DNA of 64,000 nucleotides from Adineta vaga (Eukaryota; Rotifera): NCBI GenBank assembly GCA_021613535.1, contig CP075494.1, positions 16,306,001 to 16,370,000 of the forward strand, read 5' to 3'. Shown piece by piece: positions 30,091 to 40,639 of this stretch (position 1 is its first letter; each line of letters starts with the position of its first letter). The notes under the pieces were generated by a model. It saw only the letters and a program-made list of their open reading frames with translations, ran no database searches and was not told where the DNA came from. The position numbers and the translations under genes were made by a program.

Positions 30091-31970
30091 ATGCACAATT
30101 CATTTATGAATAATATTATAAAAATCGGACTCATTTTCAACTTTTTCATTAATGGTAAAATATATGTTTTACTGTATCATTTCATTTTATAGATTATTTT
30201 AGAAGTTAATGCTCTTGTAACAACAAATTATACAAATGGTTTATCTTCCTATAGTTCAACATTTATGCGACCTTATGGTCAAACAAACAATTATTATTTT
30301 CATGCGATCGCAGTGAGAATTTTTTCAACGGGTTCGTATAGTTTTACAAGTCAAAGTAGTTTCGATATTTATGGATCTTTTCATAATTATCCTGTTGATA
30401 TAACTATTCCGTCTCAAAGTATGATTGCATATAATGATGATGGTGGTGATGATGAGCGACAATTTCGAATTAATCTTAATTTACAATCCAATAAGACCTA
30501 TGTTCTAATTGTTTCTACGTTTGCTACAAATATTACAGGATGTTTTACAATTATTGTTGAAGGTCCATCAGATGTTGAACTCATTCACAATGATCATTTC
30601 GTTGTAGAATCAACAACAACAACAAGTGAGTAAATTGATCATTACAACGTCGAGTCAATATCTTTATTTTAGCGACAATTCTACCTATAATTACATCTAC
30701 TTATTCGGGTATTTTATCATCTAACAATTTACAATTTGCTCGACCGACAAGTAATTCAAATAATTATTATTATCAAGCTTTTGAAATAACAGCTCCTGTG
30801 AATGGTGCATATATTTTCACGAGTAGTAGTACAATAGATACCTATGGTTACTTTTATAGTGATTCATTTGATTCATTAAATCCTGATTTGAATTTAATTG
30901 CATCTAATGATGATGGTGATGATAATAGACAATTTCGTATTAATATTATTTTACAATTTCAACGTAAATATATTTTGGTTGTTACTACATTTGAATATAA
31001 TATTAGAGGAGATTTCTTAATCAAAATAGTTGGTCCAACATCACTTGATTTGACTCCGATTAAGCAAATAAAAAGTGAGTAAATAAAAATATATAAATGA
31101 ATAGTATATGTTTTTTCTATCTTATTTTAGGTTACTATGATGATGGTTTTTACTGTAATAGTCCAACATTTTCTCGTTTGGGTTTGCCTGATGATCATAG
31201 TTGCTATTTTTATCAAGCGATTCGTATTGAAACTTCTATGAATGGTACTTATAGATTTTTCATTAACAGTTCAATGGATACTTTTACTTATCTTTACAAA
31301 AATTCTTTCAATGCTTCTCGTCCTTTTCTGAATTTCATCGCATCTAGCGATGATGGTGATATTAATCAACAATTACAAATTAGCTATAATTTACAATCTG
31401 CTCGTAGATATATTTTAGTCGTTACTACGACTAGAGAAAATATTCGAGGAACTTTTCAAATTATAGCAGTTGGTTCATCATCAGTTTATTTCGAACAAAT
31501 TCTACCAGCAACATGTAAGTGAATAAAAGAATAAACTAACAAAAAGTTATTTCTTTTTGAATTTTGATATAATAGATTATTATCAATCGTTATGTGATAG
31601 TTGTAGACCATGGCATCCAAATAGATCATCTGGAAAAAGAACCATTGCAATTGTTGTTCCAATTTTGATTGTATTGATTGTGATTATTATTATTTGTTGT
31701 TGTTGTTGTATATATCGATGTAGACGTAAAAAAACATCTGAACATCATCAAAATATTCAAAGAAGTGAAATTGATGTACCTTACACGATTCCATTAACGA
31801 GATCGTCTGATCATTTTGAACCACATCCACCATCTTATGAATCAATTTTATATTTCATGATTATTATTTTGAAAAATAAATATTGCTTTCAAAAAACTTA
31901 TCATTTTGAGAGGTTTTGTATGAGAAAAGAATACTCAGGGGTGGATGTGGATGTGGATTTAGAACATTAA
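30091..31970 (+). CDS. Single-pass membrane protein with three repeated ectodomains
   Basis: Five exons: 30091-30154 (signal peptide, MHNSFMNNIIKIGLIFNFF), 30203-30625, 30673-31074, 31131-31514, and 31576-31970. All junctions are phase 1 with GT..AG introns of about 48-61 bases. Exons 2, 3 and 4 each encode one copy of a ~125-residue domain with the pattern YYYxAFxIxxxxxGxYxF, an NDDG acidic turn before QFRIN, and YxLVVTT. These look like beta-sandwich domains of the bacterial pre-peptidase type, but that is inference. Exon 5 carries a membrane helix (IAIVVPILIVLIVIIIICC), a Cys run, a basic stop-transfer and a tail with PHPPSYE, a PPxY motif for WW-domain proteins. The C-terminal end past that motif is uncertain: it runs into GTGGATGTGGAT sequence and may hide another intron. 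Confidence 0.8.
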
Positions 31971-32396
31971 ACGATACCGCCATCCAGTCCCGGTGTTCGT
32001 AGATTGCGCATCAGATATTTAGAATCTAACGCAAAAATTGAAAAATTTGTGTAAAAAAACTTTTGTGAGAATTTTCCGCTATAAATTTACTTAAAATATC
32101 AGTTTTGTTTTTCTGCTATCTGTACGAATATAGAAGTTAACTCACACTATAAATCGATTTGAAGTTTATAAATCAAAAAACTGATTTATAAATAGGCCAG
32201 ATTTATAAACGCTTTAAATTGCCGACTCAAAAGTTTACGATTTATAAATCATCCTATTTCGGACTCATCAATGATGCGCACACATGTTTTTCGTCGATCG
32301 TAACTACACGTGCAATTAGAAATGAAACGAATACACTTGTTGTTTTTGTGCATTTTCGTCTTAAATCGTATATCTTTCAGAACAACGAAATAACAT

Positions 32397-32721
32397 ATGG
32401 ATGATGTTAATGTTAAATTGGAAGTATTTATCGATCGATATCTTCCTTGGTGTGTGGAGAAAATAGAACGGATTGTCGGAGGTCTGGCCAACTATATATT
32501 TCGTTTACACCTCAAAACTGACTTCCCGTCTATTTCATCCGACAGTACAAGTGATCGAAGTTTACTTACATTAGTTCATCGAATGAAACCGAAATCTTTG
32601 ATAGCCAAAATTGCTTATCTATATTTTGTTGTATTTGGTAAGAATGTGAAATTCCCGCTTTTTCGTCAATAAGTCGAAGAAAGAGCATTACAACTGTTCA
32701 ACAAGTTTTCTTTTGGACAGG
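32397..32721 (+). pseudogene. Kinase-like (APH/choline-kinase fold) remnant with an in-frame stop
   Basis: From ATG 32401 the frame encodes the beginning of an aminoglycoside-phosphotransferase-like kinase: RIVGGLANYIFRLHLK (nucleotide loop) then SLIAKIAYLYFVVFGK, where a catalytic-lobe Lys is expected. A TAA at 32670-32672 follows FRQ, but the same frame continues VEERALQLFNKFSFGQ to 32721, as the family's R-Q-x-x-E-x-x-A helix would. So the stop is internal to a homologous stretch. At 32721 a GTAAGG donor runs directly into a telomere-like hairpin and no further domain is seen. I read this as a 5' fragment of a decayed gene; methylthioribose-kinase-like is a guess. Confidence 0.5.
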
Positions 32722-32766
32722 TAAGGGTGTGGGTGTGGGTGTCCGTTGCAATTGCTCACACCCTAT
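32721..32766. repeat. Telomere-like hairpin at a splice donor
   Basis: AAGGGTGTGGGTGTGGGTG, a short spacer, and GCTCACACCCTATAC. It abuts the last codons of the kinase remnant. A related site, ACACACACCTATACCCTCAAGG, is at about 32914-32936. Confidence 0.6.
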
Positions 32767-33049
32767 ACATATATAAGCAATTTTTTCACTTCAAACGATA
32801 TGAGACGCTAGACTTGAATAGTCAGTTGAACTCGATACTCTTATTAGATTGTGTAAAGATTAATCTTATTCCGTCAAAAAATAATGAACGAGGATGTGAA
32901 TTAAATATAAAGAACACACACCTATACCCTCAAGGTGCTGGATTCATCTCGTCATATCAGTTTACGAAACTACTCTCTAAGTAATATCGTGTTAATATTA
33001 TTTCCGTAAAGTTCTTATGTGTCAAAGAAACGACTAATTTTATTTTATT

Positions 33050-34243
33050 TTATTTTAAGACAAAATGTTCCGTTTCACCAGGATCTGTAAACATTGCACA
33101 AGGTGGATGTTTGTTTGGTGCAGCCGAATGTGATAAAGATAAACATTTAGTAACGGCACGGTGTGTAGATAATTGAGGAAACTGTCGATATCCTATTTCT
33201 CGTTCTTCATCTTCTGTTAGAATGAGATTCTTTTGCGAGTAAAGTGAGTTCCATTTAGATAGCGTATAAAGATTAACATGTGCAATAGTTGCCACCATGA
33301 ACTTTAGACAAGCATATAGAAGATAATGAGTTAAATCAATACGACGTCGTTCCATTACTACAAAGTAAACAGGTAAAATGATTATGAAGATGACAATGTA
33401 TAAAACTATCAGAGGATAGATTAGAATGGCGAGGATCATGCGACGTTGATAAGGAATAAGACGAGGCCAAAATGAAGCCTTACGTATTTTCCGTTGCCAC
33501 CAATATGCGCAGACAATCGATTTTATGACAATGAACGCAATAGCTTGATGCCACGCAATTACATTGGTCGTAGTGTCAATTATATTGATTAATTTGAAGA
33601 GATATTGAACGCAGATAACATCATTATATTCATAATTGATATAAGAAATTGTTTGATTAATACAATAATCATACAGTGTTGCATTTATGTTTGAATTTGA
33701 AACGTTGTTATTAGCAAATTTGTACCAGCAGACGATATGATTTGGTCGATTATGGTACGTTGTTAAGTAAGTTCGACATGTTTCGAAGTATGTTCTACGT
33801 GTCAAAATCTTGTATAACAATACGGTAAGAAGCAAATCGATTTGTATCGGAATAAGCAGGAGATAATCGGCATCTTTTTTTGTTTCAAAAGTGAGGTTAT
33901 GTAATGGTAACTTGGGTAGAATATTCGTGGGCAATGAATTACTTCGTTTAATAACACGACGTGATGGTACATCTGTTGCTGTTGTTGTCGGTTTCTCCAC
34001 GTTTCGATGTTTTTCCGTTTCTATCTGCTGTATAATACTAGTGACAATACTAACAAGAGCCCCTCGCGAAAAAAAATTGGCTGCTGTACCAAGAAAGTGT
34101 AACAGACGCGGCGAACTCTTTGATACATACGCAACGTAAGTACATAGACAAGTGAGTAAAATGAGTACGATATTCGGCGTTAAAAACAATATAAGGACGA
34201 TCTTCAAGTTGAGCGCCACACCATCATCGTTCAGAAGCACCAT
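33050..34243 (-). CDS. Multipass membrane protein of unknown family
   Basis: Single exon of 397 codons from ATG 34243 (the longer frame starts with TTG, so I prefer this ATG). Hydrophobic segments: near residues 12-37 (IVLILFLTPNIVLILLTCLC), about 125-150 (LLLIPIQIDLLLTVLLY), about 230-250 (HQAIAFIVIKSIVCAYWW), about 270-305 (MILAILIYPLIVLYIVIFII), and a weaker one about 315-335. A loop of about 70 residues between helices 2 and 3 has several potential N-glycosylation sites (NVSN, NATL, NQTI) and Cys, and so is probably extracellular. There is a Ser/Arg-rich cytoplasmic tail. No family recognised; the long open frame and codon pattern support a real gene. Confidence 0.68.
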   Translation of the reverse strand: MVLLNDDGVALNLKIVLILFLTPNIVLILLTCLCTYVAYVSKSSPRLLHFLGTAANFFSRGALVSIVTSIIQQIETEKHRNVEKPTTTATDVPSRRVIKRSNSLPTNILPKLPLHNLTFETKKDADYLLLIPIQIDLLLTVLLYKILTRRTYFETCRTYLTTYHNRPNHIVCWYKFANNNVSNSNINATLYDYCINQTISYINYEYNDVICVQYLFKLINIIDTTTNVIAWHQAIAFIVIKSIVCAYWWQRKIRKASFWPRLIPYQRRMILAILIYPLIVLYIVIFIIILPVYFVVMERRRIDLTHYLLYACLKFMVATIAHVNLYTLSKWNSLYSQKNLILTEDEEREIGYRQFPQLSTHRAVTKCLSLSHSAAPNKHPPCAMFTDPGETEHFVLK

Positions 34244-34299
34244 TATGACTAGAGATAATAAATTAAACAATTCTTTTTCACATTCACTCTATATATGGA

Positions 34300-36200
34300 T
34301 CATTACGTGAAAATTATACTATATCAGACTTTTTGTCACAAAACTCGTATTTATTTTTATTCATTCATTCGATGTTTAGAAGTAGAAAGTGTTACTATGA
34401 ATCATGAACAACTATTAGAACGGGCGTTTTCTACAAGAGTGAGATTCAGATATGAAAAAAAAACGACTAGAAAAATAAGAGTACAATTATTAGTTGGAGT
34501 CTTTTAGTTGGAGGTGATATTTTACAAGTATTGCGGTATTTATTTACGTATTTTCAATTGACAAGCGAAATTCTATATCTGAATCTTACTGCTGTATACA
34601 AGAGAGCACTTTCTCTGTATTGAATCAAATATTCTGCTGTTAACTTGTAGAAGCTCTAATTTTGTTTATGATTTACGATCAGATGATAGGATTGAAAGAA
34701 GTTCACTGCAATCATTTGTCTTTTCTTTTCTAAACAGATGTATCGTCAATGATGGTAATACAAAAAAAAAGGTTACAATGAAGCAATCTACTATGATGAT
34801 TTGTACGATCCCTAACATAATTGTTGTAAACTGATGTCTTGTTCTCTTTCCTACTCTTTCCTACTCTTATTTATTCTGTAATAGCTTTTTCCTCTTCTTT
34901 TTTTTTCTCTCTCTCTCTCTATCTGAATATCTCAAGCACGTTGTATAGAAGAAGATCGAGAAATGTATTATATAAACGGACGTGTCGCTAATTAGAAGAT
35001 ATTGAGATACAATGAGTGTAAGTGATCATAAGACACGTCCGACTTACATTAAAATCGATATGTATCTCAACGGTACCACTTTGACACACTTTATTTGATC
35101 CCTTTAGTGTCATAAATGTGTTATTCGATCGAGAATCATCGCTAACTAATGCTTACACAATAATGTGTTCGAGATAATGAGACAAAAAAACAGTTGGTAT
35201 TATTGTGAAGAATAAAAGAATAATTCAAAAGCTAATTGACATGTTGAAGGATATCTCATAATAACTGACAATAAATTGTCAGTGACATTTATTTTAAGAC
35301 ATTTTTTAATTCTCTTTCAAATAATGCGATTATGAATTTGTAATATAGTTTAATTATATTTATTTATAATAATGTGACATTTTGTTCTAGTTTACAGCTT
35401 CATCATACATTATGTTACATGAAAAAACATTTTGACAGGAAGAACACATTTACATACATATATATATAAGACAGTAATAAATGGATTAACAGAATTATAA
35501 TCAGAAGCAATACTATAAAATGTAAAAATAATCGAATCAGTAGAATCTAACTTTTTCATATCATATGATCAGATCTCATCTTAATTAAATGACAATGAAC
35601 AACTAATCCACTATCAAGTTTAGGAAAATGATTGATGTATTCATTTTTCAGTAAATTTCTGATCTCATTTCGAGATTAATCATTTTTCTTTGTTGATTCA
35701 AAAGAATAACCAGTATTATCAGTCGTTTTGAACGAATTTGATAATGACGGTAGATTCGTTTTCTCCTTTTGAATATTTTGAATCTTTTGTAACAGTGCAG
35801 TTTCCATAATAGTTGACATTTTATATTCTAATTTGATAACTAATACAAAAATTATGTAAAATATTCAATAAGACATAATAGTCAATCGACAGATACTGTA
35901 AATCCAATTGATTTCTATCAGTTCATTACACAATCAACGATCACAAATATGTTTTTCCAGTCAGATCAAATGACGAAAGACACCCACACCCATTTTCTTC
36001 AGTTCTTCTCGATAAATCTTTCGCATATGATCATAAAGGATAAATGAAATTAAAAAAGAGTATGTGTGTATGTCTTTTTCTAACCCTTAAACCCACACCC
36101 TTACACCCTCAAGATTTTTTTGTATGTGAAACTGATATTTATTTTGAACTCAAATATTTTCTTGTTTTTTTACGAATAATGATCAATTCAGAAATTAGAC
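34300..36200. other. Intergenic region, no supported gene
   Basis: AT-rich DNA with a (CT)n tract near 34905-34922 and two telomere-like sites at the right end (ACACCCACACCC at about 35980; hairpin-like 36059-36114 ending CACCCTCAAGAT). Otherwise nothing recognised. Confidence 0.45.
36059..36114. repeat. Telomere-like hairpin ending CACCCTCAAGAT
   Basis: A weak TATGTGTGTATG arm, and CCTTAAACCCACACCCTTACACCCTCAAGAT (written here in parts) on the right. It lies 90 bases past the stop codon of the aspartic peptidase. Confidence 0.5.
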
Positions 36201-36203
36201 GTA

Positions 36204-36971
36204 TTAATCCAAACTGAGTTGTCGACTTAAAGTCAAGTTCTTTTGAACTAAACGTAGTTTGTCACCACTTGAATTGTGTAATTCTCCTTCATCATAAGGT
36301 TCCAACGCTAAATATTTATTTAAATTAGAAAGAATTATAGAATATTTCTTCAATAATTCTGTTCCAATAACTCCTTTGGTTTGACTTATATCTAACATCA
36401 TTCGAAGTGCTGCTGGTAATAAACCAAATGTTAGTGATTCAATTTTTTCACCAATAGTAACATCGATTTTGTAAATATTGGTTGTATAAGTACCTATTGT
36501 AAAATAAAAATCTTCCATCTGACCAATCGGTTCACTAACAAGAAGATCTTCACTCAAATAAGATAATTTTGCACCACTATCAAAAAAGATTCTTCGATCT
36601 TTATGTCCAATATTTAAAGTTATTATCGGAATACTCATTACTGTGTCTATGATAGGCAATTTGATTGTTGTATCTGCATATGCAAGAAGAGTATCAGAAA
36701 ATGTGATTTGATTTAAATTAAATAGTATATCAAAATGCATGAGAATATCCATACCAATCAATCCATCTACTTTCAGTCCACTCAAGGCACTTATTGACGT
36801 GGCTGTTATTCCACCCATAGCAGTTTCATTTAATGAAAATCTTTTTCCATTAATAACAACGAATGTTCCACGTCCAAAAGAGACTGGAGAACCAGTGTCT
36901 ACGATGTAATCTAAATCGTTCATCTGAACAATAACATGGCCATCCAAAAATTTAGTAGCGAATGTATCCAT
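36204..36971 (-). CDS. Small two-lobed aspartic peptidase (retropepsin-like repeat)
   Basis: Single exon, 255 codons. Lobe 1 has YIVDTGSP (residues 22-29, catalytic Asp 25) and a flap-distal DGLIGMDIL (69-77). Lobe 2 has IFFDSGAKL (128-136, second catalytic Asp 131) and GVIGTELL. Two D-(T/S)-G units in one chain make an intramolecular dimer like pepsin, but each lobe is about the size of a retroviral-type monomer and the chain is 70-100 residues shorter than pepsin. No signal peptide or propeptide, so it seems cytosolic. No gag, RT or integrase lies nearby, so it is not a retrotransposon fragment by context. The reaction is peptide-bond hydrolysis; the substrate is unknown. Confidence 0.82.
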   Translation of the reverse strand: MDTFATKFLDGHVIVQMNDLDYIVDTGSPVSFGRGTFVVINGKRFSLNETAMGGITATSISALSGLKVDGLIGMDILMHFDILFNLNQITFSDTLLAYADTTIKLPIIDTVMSIPIITLNIGHKDRRIFFDSGAKLSYLSEDLLVSEPIGQMEDFYFTIGTYTTNIYKIDVTIGEKIESLTFGLLPAALRMMLDISQTKGVIGTELLKKYSIILSNLNKYLALEPYDEGELHNSSGDKLRLVQKNLTLSRQLSLD

Positions 36972-37632
36972 TGTGTTATCTTATATTGGTTATTCAAACT
37001 TCCGATACCGCAGTCTACTGAAACTTGAATCTTTTTTTTCTTTATCTAAAATCGATTATGCATAGTTAATTAATTGTTATTATCATAACTCGTGGATGAA
37101 AACAATTTTGAGAGCAGGATAGTTTATCGAAGATTAATTTTGAAAACTCGAAAAAAATGACTTGATCCAGACTTACTCTGATTCGATATTTATTGAATCG
37201 ACAGTGAAAATATAGAATTTTCAAAGAAGAAATCAACGATATTTTTATCAAAAAGAGTGAGAAAGAAAAGAATATTTTTTTGCACAATATATACTGTTCG
37301 ACAGAGTTTGTTGTGTTTCTTCTTCTTTCCTTTCTCTTCACAACATTGTGAATGTTTACTAACAGCAGCATACGTGGCAAAGTGAAAAAACAAACTTGAC
37401 TCATACGGCTATTCACCAATATATTGAGTCATGTCACAGCATGATATAAAAACAGTTTTTTCATCGATTAAAACTAAATCGATCATCATCCTACAACATG
37501 GAAAGTTGTAAAAAATAATGATCTATCGATTCTCAACGTAGAATAAACCTTTTTTCTGTTTCTTGAAGTGCTTCGTAAATCCAAAAAGAATTTATATCTT
37601 CGTCAAGTACAATAAAAACGGAGTTCCCTATA

Positions 37633-37723
37633 CACTGAAAATGCATAAAAATCTTTTTTTTTCCGTTTATGAGACCATCATAAACGCTTTTATCACTGGT
37701 TATTCCCCACTTCTTTTACAGTG
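37633..37723. mobile_element. 91-bp MITE with TA target (Tc1/mariner-like)
   Basis: TA at 37631-37632 and 37724-37725 flank an element with inverted ends CACTGAAAA and CACTGTAAAAG (read inward from the right). The interior has CGTTTATGA and ATAAACGCTTTTA. The larger palindrome at 40422-40638 shares CACTGAAAA ends and CGTTTAT motifs, so the two are probably one family. Confidence 0.62.
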
Positions 37724-37760
37724 TAGCAACATGTGAGTTTTAAATCAAGATAGAATATTT

Positions 37761-37813
37761 TGGGTGAGTGTGAGTGTGAGTAATAAGAAGACATCCACAC
37801 CTACCCTCAAGAT
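37761..37813. repeat. Telomere-like hairpin past the F-box gene stop
   Basis: GGGTGAGTGTGAGTGTGAG arm, 12-base loop, and CATCCACACCTACCCTCAAGAT arm: a compact example of the dispersed family. It ends about 30 bases from the stop codon of the F-box gene. Confidence 0.65.
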
Positions 37814-37843
37814 GCGTTACTAGTAATTTTCAGCGGGTTGAAA

Positions 37844-40298
37844 TCAAATTCTTTCTTCATTGAACGATAGAAAAAAGCCAACACAGGTATCAGGCCGATT
37901 GTCTGACCACATTTTTCTGCACCGAAAGTGACGAAGAGTAGGGAAGGTTTGAAGCATTTGTATAACATTCTCAGTGGCAAGGTCTAGAGCACATGCTTTG
38001 ATGCGACAGCAGAATCCTGTTGGATTAGGAACTTTCGTCGAAATTATGCTATCCAAGATGCCGAGATCGTGATTCACTTCATCTAGACGCCCGTAGTAAC
38101 ATAGCTTTGTGATCGAAAGCCTCTGAAGGTTGTTCAAATGCGATAAAATATATTGCACAGTCACCAGACTCACCTCTGAGGGTAACCGGAGTTTCAGATG
38201 TGTCAGAGATTGAGAACGAAGCGGTTCTGGCTGTCCCTAAAAAAAAGCTTATTTATAAGATGTTTTGATACAATCTATCAAACTATGAGGGATCGGCTGG
38301 AAAAACTTGTCCGCTTGTATGGGACCTCTTGATTGAGAAATAACGCATTATCAAGACAAGAAGAGCCTTTTGTGTCTTAGAAACATCAGTAGCGTTTCTC
38401 ATTCGATAGTATAACAATTGATTTATGGGTTTCATGATCGAAACTCACAAAAGCCTAACCGTTTTGTGTTTGATCTTCACTGATTCAGGGGCAACTTGAA
38501 TAATTTTTTACCTGCATGCGACCCATGCTAACATGAGTGGCTGCTGGAATCATCAATGGTGGTCAAGTTAACGTAGTCTAATTTGAGATGCAAAATTTTG
38601 TTCCTATCAATCATATCTTCATAGTATGGCAAGGAATTTTGCGAGGAAAAACTAGCTTTCTACTCATACTAGAACATCGCATCATGAACGTCTCTCTATA
38701 TTTGTAGTCAGATCACACATTAATATGTATGTTTTCGCGTAATGCTCAAAAGATCGACGGAAGCGTTCTCTGACAATCGGTAACACAAGAGAAAACGGTG
38801 ACTTCATCCAGCACAAATAGAGATAATTCAATTTACACTGAACCTAACTCCAGCTCCTGTGCCATGACGGCCCTGTTTTTGATGAAGACTTACCTCAGTT
38901 ACATCGTTGACAGTTACGTGCGTAATATTCGGTGTACAAGTGAGAATTCCGGCTAGTACGAAGAGCGTGGATACTTCCAGACTGATGGCCCGAATAGTCG
39001 GCGATGATGGTGACTCGGTGTTACGTGGTCGTAGTGCTCTAGGCAAATGACAATTTTGCAATTTCGGAAATCCATTCGAAAAGATTCGCTCCATCAGGCG
39101 TTGATATGATCCCCTCAATGCGCCGGAAGTGAACGAGAAAAGATGTAGATATTTCAAATGTTCAAACGATTGTGTACACAGTTGATTGACTTGTGATTCA
39201 TCAGTTTCACACAACAATGTCAATGAGCGCAGTTGAACCATTGTGCTTAGATCAACACGAGTGGTCGATGTAGATCCATGAAAAAGTGTAGGCGAACTTG
39301 TGATACACAATGATTCAATCTAGACGAGTTTTACGGATATATTTCAAATCTGAATATTCAGAGAATTTTCACTAGAACCCCACATAAAAAGCGTCCTGTG
39401 TTTGGGCGAACTAGAAATATAATTTTCGGTGAAGCAGACTCGACTTAAAGCAGTTTTGGTCAGAAGTGAGCATTGGGCGGAAGGTTTTTTTCAATCGAAG
39501 CCAATCCAATGCCGAAAAGACCGAGAATAGTCCGTTCTGCTCGTGTAGTCACCTTAGCTTCAACCTTCTCCCATATTCAAATGCTAAGCCTATGAGACAG
39601 GTAGTGTGATACTGAGCGTTTGTGAGTCCTTCATCTCATACCGTTCGTTCAGTTCACTCAAAGTAAAATTGTTGGCAATTTCAACTCTCGCGCAATTGAA
39701 CGAAGTGATGAGCAGTTCCCGTTCTATCAAAGAAAATAGAAAGGCTATAAACTCGTACCTGACTCGGCCACTAAACAGAGTGATTGATATGGTTTGATGA
39801 CCTTCGTGAGGGTGTGTTCAGCGTATCTTTAGATAGATTTTAGAATTATTGAGACCCTTTTACACGCACTTCTGATGTTGAAGTCAATTTAGCTGATCGA
39901 GTTCACGTATCATTGACCGCAATCACTCTCTAGACTATCAAGCGCATTCAAACCTGATGTGAAGAATCCTGCAATTGGTAACTAAAAGAAAATGCTCTAT
40001 GCTCACTCCTGATTTGGATGCCAATGAAAGTACCCATAAAGCAGATTTCTCTACTCGAAAGCGCTGTTCATCATCCACTTCATGCTCTTCGATAGATTAC
40101 CTGTTTGGCAAATGGTTCTATGATACGGAGTTCGTCATTTGCATGTACCGAAAGCTTCGCGCGTAATGGCACTGAAGAGAGAGCAGCTTCAATACGATGG
40201 TTAAGTTGATGAAAACCACGACACACATCAACAGCACGAGTGTACTTGAATATCTCCAGAAGTATCTCGTCAGGTAAGCGTTCGAAATTGCTTTGCAT
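37844..40298 (-). CDS. F-box protein with leucine-rich-like C-terminal region, model incomplete in the middle
   Basis: Exon 1, 40298-40101, starts MQSNFERLPDEILLEIFKYT, a clear F-box (LPxEIxxxIF), which binds SKP1 in SCF ubiquitin ligases. An open stretch at about 39820-39600 (GRVRYEFIAFLFSLIEREL) is probably a middle exon. Exon 39319-about 38889 contains MVQLRSLTLLC and EHLKYLHLFSF, and exon 38237-37844 contains HLNNLQRLSITKLCYY and FPTLRHFRCRKM: irregular leucine-rich units that would bind substrates. Donors GTAATC (40100) and GTAAGT (38888) and acceptors TCTAG and TTTAG are good. The join between the middle and third pieces is not resolved and a stop lies at about 39602, so the gene may be damaged there. 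Divergent F-box/LRR proteins are common in bdelloids. Confidence 0.6.
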
Positions 40299-40421
40299 TG
40301 TCAAGTCCTCTAATGCGATACAATAGAGGAACGTAATACGAAATATCGAGTTTCTAGAATGTGACAAAGAAAAGTGAAGACAATAAGTCACAAGAACCAT
40401 GACTGGCTGGGGCAGCAACAA

Positions 40422-40638
40422 CACTGAAAAAAATAAGGGTTCATGAATTTGCAACGTATAATAAACCTTTGTTTCCGTTTATCAACTGTCTGATAAACGA
40501 ATAAAAGGTTTATGCCTTAGTGAAATACGGTTTAAAAAGGGTTTATTATACGTTGCAAATTCATAAACCCTTTTCCCGTTTATAAGGATGTCATAAACGG
40601 TTTTACCGTTTGTCAATCTTCGAATTTCTTTTTTAGTG
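40422..40638. mobile_element. Palindromic MITE-like element
   Basis: The ends are CACTGAAAAAAATAAGGG and, inverted, CACTAAAAAAGAAATTC. Inside, 40435-40470 and 40536-40572 are near-perfect inverted copies (GAATTTGCAACGTATAATAA and its complement). CGTTTAT(G/A) motifs are repeated. No coding capacity. Similar ends and motifs occur at 37633-37723. Confidence 0.65.
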
Positions 40639-40639
40639 A

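Noticed and set aside
36204-36971. Aspartic peptidase as part of an LTR retrotransposon
   Set aside because: There is no RT, integrase, gag-like sequence or LTR pair within the neighbouring kilobases, and the chain has two lobes where retroelement proteases have one.
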